A DNA stretch of 64,000 nt, from the NCBI RefSeq assembly GCF_014805625.2, contig NW_023998417.1:8058680-8122679 (forward strand), given 5' to 3'. A model generated the notes under the pieces. The model searched no databases. It had not been told where the DNA came from and worked only from the letters and a program-made list of their open reading frames with translations. This DNA is from Glossina fuscipes (lineage: Eukaryota; Arthropoda; Insecta; Diptera; Glossinidae). A program made the position numbers and the translations under genes. Positions 13,876 to 25,489 of this stretch are shown piece by piece (the stretch's first letter is position 1; each line of letters starts with the position of its first letter).

Positions 13876-16199
13876 GGTATATATGTATATACGCGATATA
13901 TATATATATATGTGTATATAATATTTGTATTGGCCTTGTTCTAAACTTAGTTGGTTAGTTTGGTTGGCATGAATCGATCGATTGATCACTTGCGAACGAT
14001 CTGTCTGTCTGCCAGTTTACCTGTACGTTTATTTGTACCATAAGCCTCTTAAGGTGGTAGCGATACAAACAAAAAAGTCAACAAACCGCAGCTACTATAA
14101 ATGAAAGAAAAAGATTAGAGATAAACCAAATCGAATCGAAACGAAGCGAACAAACCGAAACATGTATTCAAAATATAAGCTAAGACATCGTTCGCGTTCC
14201 GTACTACTACTACTACTACTACTACTACGTTTAACGTTAAACCAAACGATCACAGAAATGCAAAACCAAGCAATTTGAATATCAACCGTATTTTCAAGAC
14301 TTTACTTGGCGGCGATTCTATTAGAAATACTTTTGTTGTTTCCTTCACAGCAACAAGCAAATAAACAAGAAATTAAAAAAAAAACAAGAAAAAAAAAATT
14401 AAAATCAACAAGACTTTCAACCATAATGTGCGCACAACAAAGCACAAAAGGCCCCCATACCACCTGTAATACGCATAATGTTCAAATGTAAAGCAAACAT
14501 TTCCTTTGGATACATTATCTCGCCCTCGCCCTCGCCTTCGCCCTCGCCCTCTCTCTCTCATTCTCTCTCGCTCATTCGCTCTCTCTTTTTAAAGGAGCCG
14601 AACTATAACAATGATTTCGTTTGCTCCGTTTATTGTTAAAAAAAACTCAAATATTTCTAATTTGCATGCCGCACAATTTCGTTGAAATCCCAAACAATCA
14701 CCAAAAAAAGTGCGTTTCATGAAAATGCTTTTTTGATATCTTTACGCAAGACTTTTGCTTTGCTTTGTTTAAAATTCTTGGAGTTGAAAATATTTTCATT
14801 TTAGAAACCAAAAAAAAAAAAAAAATAAATAAATAAAAATAATAATAAAGAGAACGGACTTCGCCGTACAAGCTACGCTTCCAGGAATACCCAAAGCAAA
14901 AATTTTTTTTTTTTTTTTTTTTTTTCTTTTTTTTTTTGGTTCTTATAATCATACTAGCAACGGAATTAGGAAAGGAGTAGCGTATGGACACATTTCTCGC
15001 CTTAGTTTTGCAAAATTTTGGACATAAAATTTTTGCTTGTAATTAAAAAAAAAAAAAAAATAATATTTTCCAACGAATTTTACTCACTTACTTATTTTAT
15101 AAACATTTCTTGTCCTGGAATTTCTTACAATCAAGCAACTGAATACACAATGTTTGATTATCTATCTAACAGATATTATCGGTGAGTGTCCACTTGATCC
15201 AATTGCTCATGTATTACCATTATTAAAAATTCAATATTTAGTAAATTCACTGCCTGGCTATCGAATAAGAACCTAACCCTAAGAAAATTACTTCGACAAT
15301 TCCTTTATATTGGAGATATAACACAGAAAGAACATTAAAATTTGTGAAAATCTTCCATAGATTTGATTTTTATAAAGAACAAAAAATGTCACTGGAGATC
15401 ATTTAAATTTATAAAAGTTATGTAATTAATTCAGGCATGACGTGAAGCCGATTTATATTCTCACTAAAAAGGACACTCTTAAGTTGGGTCAAGGCAATCA
15501 GAAGGCCACAGATCGATACACTACACACAACGTTCATTAAGTGCGAGCATTGATAAATACAGCTTCTCTTCTGCTGCAGCATGTACTCAATCTATAGTTA
15601 CGTCCAGTACTGCCTCGTACTGGAAAATATTGCAATTTCTTTATGTTAAAATTTTATCTCCGTATAGCGTAAGTTTGCGCAAGGAAGTGTATAAATTGAT
15701 GAATGCGCCGTTTTTCCCATCTACTCGTTCAAATGTTCCTGTACTCGTTACCCTTCAATATCAAAACGATTGTCAGCCCGAGCAGGTTTAAAGTGGCTCT
15801 GTATCTCATACTGTATGAAATAGTTATGTTCACTATACGTTTACATTACTAATTATCGTAGTATAGTTGTATTAATAATTATTATTATTAATTAATAAAG
15901 TAACCTAAGGTTAAGAAAATTGCTGCTGAATTGAGAGGAACAATGAAATATCGCACGATGCAAGGAAGGAGAGTTATTAACCTTGACTGCAAAGTTGAAT
16001 ATTCATCAAGCTAAGCTTGACACTATGTAATGCATCACGAGGATGGACTCGTTTTGAGGTCACATCTTCTTCTTCTTTCATGCTGGCGGCGCTAAGTTTA
16101 ATTTTGGTCTTAATTGGGTTAACTAAGATTTAAAAACGACGAACGACGTAAATTTTTTATAACAAAGTTTATCATACGTTTCGCTTGTCAGCATTACAA

Positions 16200-16496
16200 A
16201 AATAATGAACTCTGACTAAAGCAAGTCCTGACTACCTGGAAGATCGTGCATTGTTCAAGTATTGTCCTTGTTTATCTACACTGGCACTGACAACCACTCC
16301 CGGTAAATACAAACTTTTTGGCAAAGGTGCCCGGAAAGTCGGCGAACGAGACGCTGGCAAAGAAATAGTCTTGACAGTATTATATGTTGCCGAAGACGAC
16401 AACACAGGCAAGAGATACGCGGTGTTCAGAAAGAAGCTCAAATCCCAATTACCAGTATGCGTGAGTGTAAAATCGGAAATTTTTGTTCGCTTTTAA
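16200..16496 (+). other. Unassigned open frame, possible exon or old transposon fragment
   Basis: A segment with higher GC than its surroundings is open on both strands. On the plus strand the frame passes through LEDRALFKYCPCLSTLAL and on to KYKLFGKGARKVGERD, EIVLTVLYVAEDD and KRYAVFRKKLK; there is no ATG near the start, so if real it would be an internal exon (possible acceptor ..TAAAG before 16221 and donor GTATGC or GTGAGT near 16456-16466). On the minus strand a frame with PLPKSLYLPGVVVSASVD is also open. I do not recognise either protein. Codon-like texture argues against pure noise, but no partner exon is visible within several kb. Confidence 0.3.
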
Positions 16497-17864
16497 CTCC
16501 TTTCTTTGTTTATTTTTATTAACATAAAAAATTTTGTACATTTTTATATATGTGCGTTAAGAAAACGCATTAATCAGTAAAGAAGAAAATGTAGTCTCAG
16601 CTGATCAGCTAACGTCTACAAGACACGCCTTCATGTGATTAAATAAAAAGAAGACAGTATTGAACTTACGTACTTAAATAGTTACACATTCATTTTGGTC
16701 TAATATAGTGTTAATATAAGTCGGCATGGAAATACCGATTTTATAAGGAATGAAATTCTTAGTTCCGCTAATTAGTCTTAAAAGAAAGGAGGAATGGTTA
16801 TTATTAAAAAAGGAAAGTCACTACGACTAATAATTGGTAAGATCTCCGTTAAAGGCACAATACTTTTCAAATGGGATCCATATCCACGGCCAAAAATGGT
16901 TTCTTTCGCAAGTAACCTCAAAAAGCGAGTCAGATAATCAATAAAAGAATAAACTAAAAATGGATTAAGCGAAAAGTACTTTTAATAAAATATTTTATGT
17001 CATCTTTGCCAACAAAATTTCACTTTTACTCTTGCACTGCTCCTGCACTTCTAACAAACGCAAACACCTTGCTCTGGAGCAATGATTTTGAAATTTCGAC
17101 CAAAGCAATTCTGATTAAGTTATAACATCTTAAGGAACTTTGCTTGCTACCGACTTGATTTTGATCAAAACTTTCTCTTCGCAACTTATATTTGGGTAAA
17201 AAGATTACGCGGATAGTCGCCTGAAGTATTTCTTTTCTGCGCTAAATAGTAAAATTTTATCTCAACTTTCCTTCCCATCTCCTTTCAATTGAAGAAAAAG
17301 AAAAAATTTCCAAATTTTTAAAAAGACATTTATGGAAAAAATGGTTGCTTAATATTATCAGTCAACCTGAATGAATGATAACAATAAGTAATATCTCCAC
17401 ACAAGACACGATATGCCGCAGTCAAGCAATGCTTCGAAACCACCACCAACACCACCACCACCACCGCCACACTATATAACAACTACTTCTACATCGAATA
17501 GCGTATATCCATACCTGCATGCATATATAAGGTAGCAGCGACGAATCGACAAAAAAAAATAAAAAAAAATAAAAAACCGAAGATAAATCGCTAGATGAAG
17601 GATAATGATATAATTAATGCTACTATTGCAACTGCACTGTAAGGAAGCAACTGAGCTGTAAGTAAGTTTGCTACTGCTGTGTAAAGAAAGAGTGTGTGTG
17701 TGTGTACATATAGACTGATGATGTTGCTGATGATGACGACAACGATCATAAGTGCAACAGGAGTTTATAATAGTACTATAGTGGAGTGGAGTACTTGCTG
17801 CTGCAAGTTGTCTCTCGGCATCAAAGTACAAACGCCGCCAAATGGGTGTGCGTCGTTTGGTTGG

Positions 17865-17901
17865 TTGCTTGCTCGCTTGCTTGCTTGCTTGCTTGTTTGC
17901 T
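17865..17901. repeat. (TTGC)n tetranucleotide repeat
   Basis: Imperfect GCTT/TTGC repeat. A second, shorter (CTTG)n tract occurs at 31691-31716. Confidence 0.9.
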
Positions 17902-18679
17902 TAGTCGAAGCGTTCATCTCCACTAGCAGTAGTATAGAAGGAAAATAATAATAATAATAATAACAACAACAACAACAACAAAATTAAACCAGGAAAAAAA
18001 GAAACCAAAAAGCCAATCGGTCTGACTGCCACAATTGGCTACTGTTGCACGTTGTTGCAATGTTGGAGACAAATGCAATTCTTTCGCCAAAAGAAAACAA
18101 AAAAAATGGAAAAAATAAAAACCCTTCCACTCCTGGATAACCATAAGCAAAAACTGCAACGGTGTTCATAATAACAAAAGATCTTTTAAAAAAGTACAAA
18201 ATTATCTGATTAAATAGGGTTTAAAAACAAACAAAAAAAAAAAAAATAATAAAAATAAAAATAAAAAAATAAAGCCAACTCTTCTCCAATCTTACCATTC
18301 GATTATAAATGGTAGTTGTAGTTATTGTTGTTGATACTTTTTTTTTTTTTTTTGTTGTTTTTGGCTTCCTCTACTACATTTTTGGTAAATTCGAAAAAAA
18401 ATGAAAAAAATAAAAGCGAAAAAGATGAATAAAAAAAAAACAAAAAGTTTGTCATCGTTATTTTTCAGTTTTGTATGGACAACAATGGAGACAAGGACGG
18501 TACCTTTACATGTTATGGATTCATGGTGGTTTAATCATCAGTTCATGTTTGGAGGCAATGCAACAGCGAACAGCCACAATTCAACTGCTTGCCGTTCCTT
18601 TTTGACTTTACATTGATCATGAAATACTTTTTGATTGCAATTGAAATTTCATTTTGTTGTATCGCCGGTTAGTTGGTTA

Positions 18680-18680
<1 letters not shown>

Positions 18681-18713
<33 letters not shown>
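18681..18713. repeat. (ATT)n repeat
   Basis: Eleven uninterrupted TTA units. Confidence 0.95.
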
Positions 18714-18716
<3 letters not shown>

Positions 18717-21700
18717 TCTTACTTCTCTTTGTATGCGTGCGTATGTATACTACTCTAGGCTACTCTAACATAGAACAACTTTGTAAGCAGATTATTAAGT
18801 AAGAAAGTACACAAATGCAGAAAGAAAAACAATCCAATATATATTTTTGTATATATTTTTATTAATTTTTTTCAAAAAAATATCTCTAACTAACAAAGAG
18901 AAATTAAGAGACTTAAATATAAGAATATTAACCGCATTGACCTGATCAAACTCAAAATTTTCAATTAAGTAAATTAAAAGAATTTAATTGCATATCTAAC
19001 ATCGAAAGTTGAGGTTATGTCAGTTTTGTTCTGCTCCTGTGACAGCTCGCAGTCGAAGAACTTGGAGAAAATATTTGGTTTGTACTTTCATTCCATTATT
19101 TGTAGAATTTCTGCAATTGCAATTCGTCCATGTCTTCTTACCTATCACTTCATCGATGAAAGAGAACATTGGCAAACTACACGGCAAGTACCGTAAGTCA
19201 CTTTTGATGTAACGTCAGATTGCATTTCCGAGAAATACCCCGTACATATACCAGTACGTAATATTTTAATTTTATATTTAGCCAGTTGCGACATATAAAT
19301 AATCTTGGCCGGTAACATTATAAACGATCTTCAACTGTGAGGACCACAATTGTCTCTCCGTTTTGGTCAAACATTTAGTTTCACTTTATCTTAAGCATCA
19401 TCTGCGGCTTAGGCCAAGTTCATAGACGATTGTGGAATCGCCAGAGTTTTCGTTTTCAAAGTAAGTCAGCTGAAGTATTTCGTATATGAACGATGTTGAT
19501 TGTTGTTGGTTGGCAAAGCCAAATCGACAAAAGGCCGGTGTTAAGCTAAAGCAGATAGGTCTTTTGCCTTGGTCCGTTATAAACGGTAACTACTTTTGTT
19601 TATAACAGAAATCCGCGCTTGCGGCGATACATTCTACACAGTGCTCTTAGATCATAGTATCTAGTTTCTAGAATTCTTCGTTAAATCGTTTAATGCAATA
19701 CCATAAGCCTTTCACAGAACACTCTTCTCTATTTATATCTTAGTGCTAGCTTATCGTAAATTCTCGTATGTGCGAATTACTTATAATATCATACAATATA
19801 CATTCTATAAATGCTATCGCATCCTGAGGCCACTTAACTAACCGTTGCTAGTTCAACAATTAACGTACCATATTTACTTAGACTATTGTAATATTCATCG
19901 AAGGCAACATTATCGCATTTTACGTGAGCTCTGCGTCCGTTGGTCTCTTCAATATTTACGCTGATTACGAAGCTTCAGCTTTTTGGGCTGGTTATGATTC
20001 CAACCTACAGAAATTGTTGATACATTTATGCAAGTTATCGGCACAATACCATCAATTCAGACGGATGCAAAGGTAGGAAAATCGTTAGAGCCATCTTAAG
20101 ACCATAGGACAAGACTGGCATGCAATCGCAGAATTTAAGTCGTTTTTAACAAATTTCGCCGGCATTCATCCAACGATGAAACATTTATCTCTCACAAAAT
20201 TATAATCAAAAGTTGATAATGTAGATGAGATCTATATAAATGACTGACGCACGCACCGCGATATGATTCGTTATAATAACACGTAGCACGATCAGGGTTG
20301 AATGAAAAAATTACAATTTTTATATACTTACTTGAATTGTCCCAGTATTGTGGTACAGTACAGTATCCAATACCTATTCTTTCTCTCGGTATAATTAACA
20401 GTTTTCGACCACTTTCACTTTTAATTAATTAATATATCGGGAGAAGCAGAAGCAAGGAAGGAAAATAAAGCGATTTTTCGTACATTTTCCAAGTCAATGT
20501 CAATTATTTCGCCAAATTTTATTTCAATAATATATGATTTATGGGGAGAAGCGGGACTACAGAAGAACAAATACGATAATTATATTCGGCTTTGACGGAA
20601 TCTTTTTCACCTTTCACTTGATCTTTCAAAACATCAAAAAAAACCACAAGAAAACGAATGTGAGAAAACTAAATCTTAATATTCTTTAATTCATTGGGTG
20701 GCCTATCGTTGCTTACAACGTTTTTGTCAATATTTCCATTTTTGCTGCAAAGAGAAGGTGTACGGCAGACATTGGATAAATGGACAAAAAGGAGTGAGGC
20801 ACATGCCCAAATGAATATCGAGTTTGATCCTGATCAAGAACGTAATTACTCTGTAGGATCTCGGAAGCTTCTTTTCACATATTATATATACATCCTGTCT
20901 TCGTGTGATCAGAGATGAGTAAAAAAACGTGTAGGTCATAATGCACTTATAAGTTATGTAAGGTATGTAAAGAAAATTCATGAGCGGCGTTAGACCGTTC
21001 ACCTACCTATGCACATGCTTATGTCGCATAGTTTTTCATTTCATTTTTTTGTTTCATCTATCAATTTGTCCGTCCATGTTATGGTAAAATTCTCAAACTC
21101 CGAAAAACTCATATCGAATACACATTTTTAATTAAAAATCATTTCAAATCAAGCATTGATGTCGGTTTACCTTCTTTAACCCTTTACTGTTCTAATTTTC
21201 TTTCTTTTGCCTAACTCCTTACCTATTCTGCACAAAAAAAAAAAAAAAAAACATTTAATCATTTTAAATGATGCAATACCCAGTCTAACAGATAAGGACG
21301 TAAGATATATAAGATCGATGCCTGCTCGAAAGGGAAGTGGAAAGGATTAATAAGAGCAGAAATGTATATAAGCAATGCCGTCGTGAACATATTCGCCAAT
21401 AATCTTGAAAAAGTGATACAAATACAAAATACAATAACAATAAAAATATTTAAGGTGAACTCAACAAACTAATACACAATAATTAAAAGCCTGTTCCATA
21501 AAGTTCTTCATTAAAGTACGCCCAACTCTAGCTATGCTTTATTCTTTGTGGCGACGACATAGATGTAAGTTTTTCAGAAAATTTATTTTTGTTTTATTGA
21601 CATATAAATGATTCCTTCCTTCAATTAGCCAAGAATAACATGAAAAGATACGTGCGAGTGCGGCAAGAGGCTAAAGAATCTAATTTTACAACAATGTAAC

Positions 21701-22784
21701 TCAAACAATTTTCATATTTTTCTATCGAATTTTCTTTGTAACAACATCCTGTTGACAATATGTTGGATATTTTCGATAAATTAATTTAAATATTTTTTAT
21801 TAACAAAAAAGTATCTTCTTCTTCTTGAACTATTATATATATATATTAACTCAAAACTTTGTCAATCATACGTATGTCTTTAGCTACAAGCAGGCAGATT
21901 AAGTGATTTCCTCCTCTTTTGAATTTGAAGCAGTCATGGTTGTGGCCGCAAAGACTCCGTGCATGGTAGCAACGTTCCAATTTTTTAATAAATTTTCCAA
22001 AATACATTTTTTTGCACTACTGAAAGGTGCGACTAACAACAATTTCCTCTAGTGCTATTATTCCTCCCATGTAAAGATAACTGTGAAAAACATCTCTTTG
22101 TGCTGCCGTGGCCTTGCCCCGTCAAAGTTTATTAAAAGTCGAATAATGTCAACGTACGCTTATCATAGGGAAATGCAATGTGATATTGAAAAATCAACTC
22201 TTAAAAAAAAAACAAAAAAAAAACAAAAAAATGGTATGAATGGAGTTGCGTTAGTTAAGCAAGATAACATTGTTGTAATGACATAGAGATAAGCTAAGGA
22301 AGCCAAAGATAAAGATCATCCGACAAGACAGACAAGATAAACAACGATTTGCTGGCACAGCCAAGTTCCAACCAAGCTAAGTTTCATTATTAACAACATT
22401 AGCGTTTGAAATAAAAGACAAAGTAAAATATAAAAACACAGATTTTCCTTAAGGAATTCATTAAAGAGATGCGAAGAAGAAATCGAAACTAATAGCTCTA
22501 AGGAATACGCAATGGATTTAAATCGCCATACATCAGATGACTAGATTCTGTAACTTCACTTTACCCGGAGGTCTTTTTTTCTCGAGTTTCTTTAGCCATG
22601 AATCTCATACTTGGGAACTCAATAAACGAATTTACTAAAGAAGAGCACCTGGCATCGTTACCAGTGCACTTGCATGCGCTTCAATAAAGCTAACGCTTGT
22701 GTTTGGGCATTGCTCAAAGAAAGTTACAATAAATTTCCAAGCAAAACCTGTGAATGATAGGAGCGAAAGCATAGTTTCCTTATT

Positions 22785-23040
22785 GTACCCTACACCCTAC
22801 TCTATTCGCGGTAGAAGGCTATAATAACACAACACCCAGAATGACATGACATTGATCCACGAATCACTTTCCGAATCGATTTAAACTTGTCTATCCGTCT
22901 GTCCGTCCTTTGTTTTTTTATGTTTCAACTTACAGGCCACAGCTTACAGGCTACTGTTGATATATTTTGATATTTTGATGATTGATAATTTCGATCGGGC
23001 CCACGTTTTCAAGCATTCGTGGTGTAGAGTGGGCCACGTT
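22785..23040 (+). repeat. Degenerate dispersed repeat, copy A
   Basis: Contains the ordered landmarks ACACCCAGAATGAC, then a CGATTTAAACTTGTCTATCCGTCTGTCCGTC-like block, then a CGATCGGGCCCACGTTTTC-like block. The same landmarks occur in order in five other places in this window. They match, from memory, a common AT-rich repeat family of schizophoran flies. No coding capacity. Confidence 0.55.
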
Positions 23041-24004
23041 TTCACTATTGAGTTTTTACACGTTTTCTAATGATCTTTTTTAATATTAAGAAATTTTCAT
23101 TCAACAATTTCTCGTTTTAAAAATGCAAAAAAATAAAAGAAATTTTAAATAAAAAAAAATTTCAATTTTTTGTTTACTTTAATTTCATACATAAAGCTAA
23201 AAGCATCAGTTTATAGCATATCCTTACCAATCGACATTTGAAAGAAGGCAAAAGAAAACACAACCGAATCATGTCTGAAGCAAACTGTGTTACTTGTCGT
23301 CTTTAAATCGCTTGAAAGGATAAAAGAAAAGTGCCGCTGCACGACTAGTTTTTGGTTTTTTTTTTTTTTTGTTTAGTCAGTCAGTTAGTTACCTACTTAA
23401 TGCTTACGAATACATATGCAATAGGTACGTGCGACACAAATACAACACTTGCACTACTTAACTTCACGTAATGAACCTTATGGTATATTTTTTTTTTTTT
23501 ATTCTGAAATAAAACTAAAAATGAAAGCACAGTCTTTGTAAATTAAACCTTAAGGTTGGTTGGTTCTTCCAGCATAGTAGCAAGTCATACCATTTTAGAT
23601 AACATATACAGACTACATTGACTTGAAGTGCATTTGTCGTATTGAAAATATAACTTAAACACTAAATGAACACAACTACTAACCAATAGCTACAGAAATA
23701 ACAAAAAGCCCAGTTGTTACTGTTGACTTCTGTGTTTAGTTAATGTTTGTTATTATTATTGTTGTTGTCGCTGTTGTTGTTATTGTTGTTGTGTTGATGC
23801 TCATGTTTTCCAATGCTAAAGGGCGCTATAGTAATAATGTCGCTGAAGCGGCATAGCTTACAGGCCAAGGAACAGAATATATGGAAACAAAAAAAAGCAA
23901 AAAAAAAAAAAAAATTAAACTCATTGTCAGCCACAACCATTGAAAGAACACACATTGCTCTGACTGTGGCCATTACTCGTGTTGGCGATGCTAGCGGTGC
24001 TAAC

Positions 24005-24133
24005 GATGATGATGATGATAATGATGATGACGATGATGGTGATGGCGGTGGCGGTGGCGGTAGTAGTGCTGGTGATGGTGCTGGTTGGTGCTGGTTGGTG
24101 ATGGTAGTGGCGGTGGTGGTGGTGATGGTGATG
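24005..24133. repeat. Compound GAT/GGTGGC triplet repeat
   Basis: Imperfect GAT repeat grading into GGTGGC/GGTGAT repeats. The in-frame translations (poly-Asp/poly-Gly on one strand, poly-Ser/Pro on the other) explain the open frames on both strands; there is no sign of a gene around it. Confidence 0.85.
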
Positions 24134-24390
24134 TTTTGTTCTGTGCTTACCTCAACTTGACTTAACTGATTGTAGATCGGCATTCAGATGGTGAAAAAAT
24201 TTGCCTCCTTGTTTAACAAGCAATGAGGCCAGAGGACAAGATACCTAACACGAGCATTTTTCAAGTTCAACGATAAAAGTTATCCACTGTTGCTACGCTG
24301 CTACTTACTTACTTTACTGCACAAACTGATGGAATAACCAACGGGGATTTCTTTAAGTGAGGGAGTCGTAAAAATTAATTTGAGATTGGT

Positions 24391-24427
24391 TGTGTAGTGT
24401 AGTGTAGTGTAGTGTAGTGTAGTGTGT
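24391..24427. repeat. (GTGTA)n minisatellite
   Basis: About seven uninterrupted copies of a five-base unit (TGTAG/GTGTA). Confidence 0.95.
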
Positions 24428-25273
24428 AACTCAAACATAAATTGTTATAGTTTTCCTGCACCAGTGTCGGACCCTGAATACATTCGCGGACATGTGTGTT
24501 ATGTTTGCTTTCAGCTCTTATCATTAACTTCGTGGAAATCTCTCTATGGGACATACTTTTCTTACCGCCTTTGCTGCATGCATTTGTCCTTTTTTTTTTT
24601 TGATTTTGTTTTTTGATTTTTTATTTTTTCTACCCTAACAAAAAATATTTGCTCTCGTATTTGACTTTTCATAAAGTTTTAAACACATTTAATGCGTTGC
24701 CTTCATGCATTTTTCTTTCCTTTTTTCTCTCTCGTTAGTTTTGGGCTTCATTAAGTATTTTACGCCTCGCTTATCAGAGGAACATATCTACAAAATTTGG
24801 ATAATAATTTGTTTGAATAATGATGTGTTGAATCTGCAGCAGCAAAATTTTGTCTTTTCTTTTTTTTTTTTTTCTCTCTCCTTCTCTTCCTCTGATATTT
24901 ACTTCTTCTTCTTCTTTTTTTTTTTTTTTTTTTTTTATTATCAAATTCCCACAATATATTATGCGTCCGTGCTTCAGTGTTAATAACCGTGTTCTACGTT
25001 TGTGTATCTTTTGCTGTACTATGCTGTGCTGTGCTGTACTGTGCTATGTGTGTGTATGTGTATGTGTGAGTCTTGAAAAAAAAAAACAAAAAAAAGAAGA
25101 AATTTTTACATTTTTATTAATTAGTCAAAATGTCTGATATGTCATTTGATCAACATTTGCCGTATGCTGCATAACAAGGATTCTCAGCAAAAGACAACAA
25201 ACGATTCGTTACGCATTATTTGAAAAAAAAAAGAAGCGAAAAGACGAGTGAAAAATATTAAACAAGAGATTCA

Positions 25274-25489
25274 AGTAATCAAGATTGAAGAAGAACTGAA
25301 CGTATTTTCTTCAAGGACGGTGGGTAGCATAACTTTCGGTATAATTGTTTCAATGTTGTGTTCCTTAGTAGTTTTGAAACCATTTCCATTGTAGGGGATA
25401 CTTGCATTTTTCTGAACATGCTGTTGCTGTGAAGGTCTAATAAAGATCTTGCGTAAATCTTTAAAGGTCTTTAAGAAAGAGCGCTGCAC
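25274..25489 (-). other. Unassigned open frame (candidate 3' exon)
   Basis: Minus-strand open frame of about 72 codons ending at 25271-25273. Its composition is mixed rather than repetitive (passes through FLKTFKDLRKIF, IRPSQQQHVQ, HNIETIIPKVMLPTVLEEN). It has no ATG at its start; a CAG acceptor-like site sits at its upper end, so it could be a last exon. I do not recognise the protein and see no partner exon. Confidence 0.25.

Larger units (their letters stand above)
3818..16200. other. Long gene-poor stretch rich in microsatellites
   Basis: No exon that I can support. Contents seen: CA tract 4967-4996; A runs near 5905 and 6096; AT tract 6554-6574; TC tract 6940-6972; CAA/CAACAG tract about 7112-7160; CA tract 7327-7353; TAG tract 7948-7972; AT tract 8211-8232; long T runs near 8510 and 8640; CA tract 9155-9187; CAA/TAA tract 9501-9564; GAT tract about 10062-10101; GT tract 10203-10251; CATCAT tracts 10542-10563 and 10637-10675; a run of 35 T (11154-11188); TTG tract 13004-13026; AT tracts near 13145 and 13850-13912; ACT tract 14202-14228; CTCGCC then CTCTCT tract 14519-14585. 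Apparent ORFs here are repeat translations. Confidence 0.7.
16500..25270. other. Gene-poor stretch, microsatellites and one dispersed repeat
   Basis: No supported gene. Contents: TTGC tetranucleotide tract about 17868-17901; TAA/CAA tract 17946-17983; ATT tract 18681-18713; GAT/GGTGGC triplet tract 24005-24133; a pentanucleotide tract 24391-24427; CTT and T runs 24901-24937; CTGTG/CTGTA tract 25010-25047; a degenerate dispersed-repeat copy about 22785-23040 (listed separately); many A or T runs. Confidence 0.65.

Noticed and set aside
23740..24183. Long open frames on both strands
   Set aside because: Both are translations of the GAT/GGTGGC repeat tract and flanking T/A runs.
24850..25137. 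Frame rich in Phe/Ser/Cys
   Set aside because: Reads through T runs, a CTT tract and a CTGTG repeat; no coding signal.
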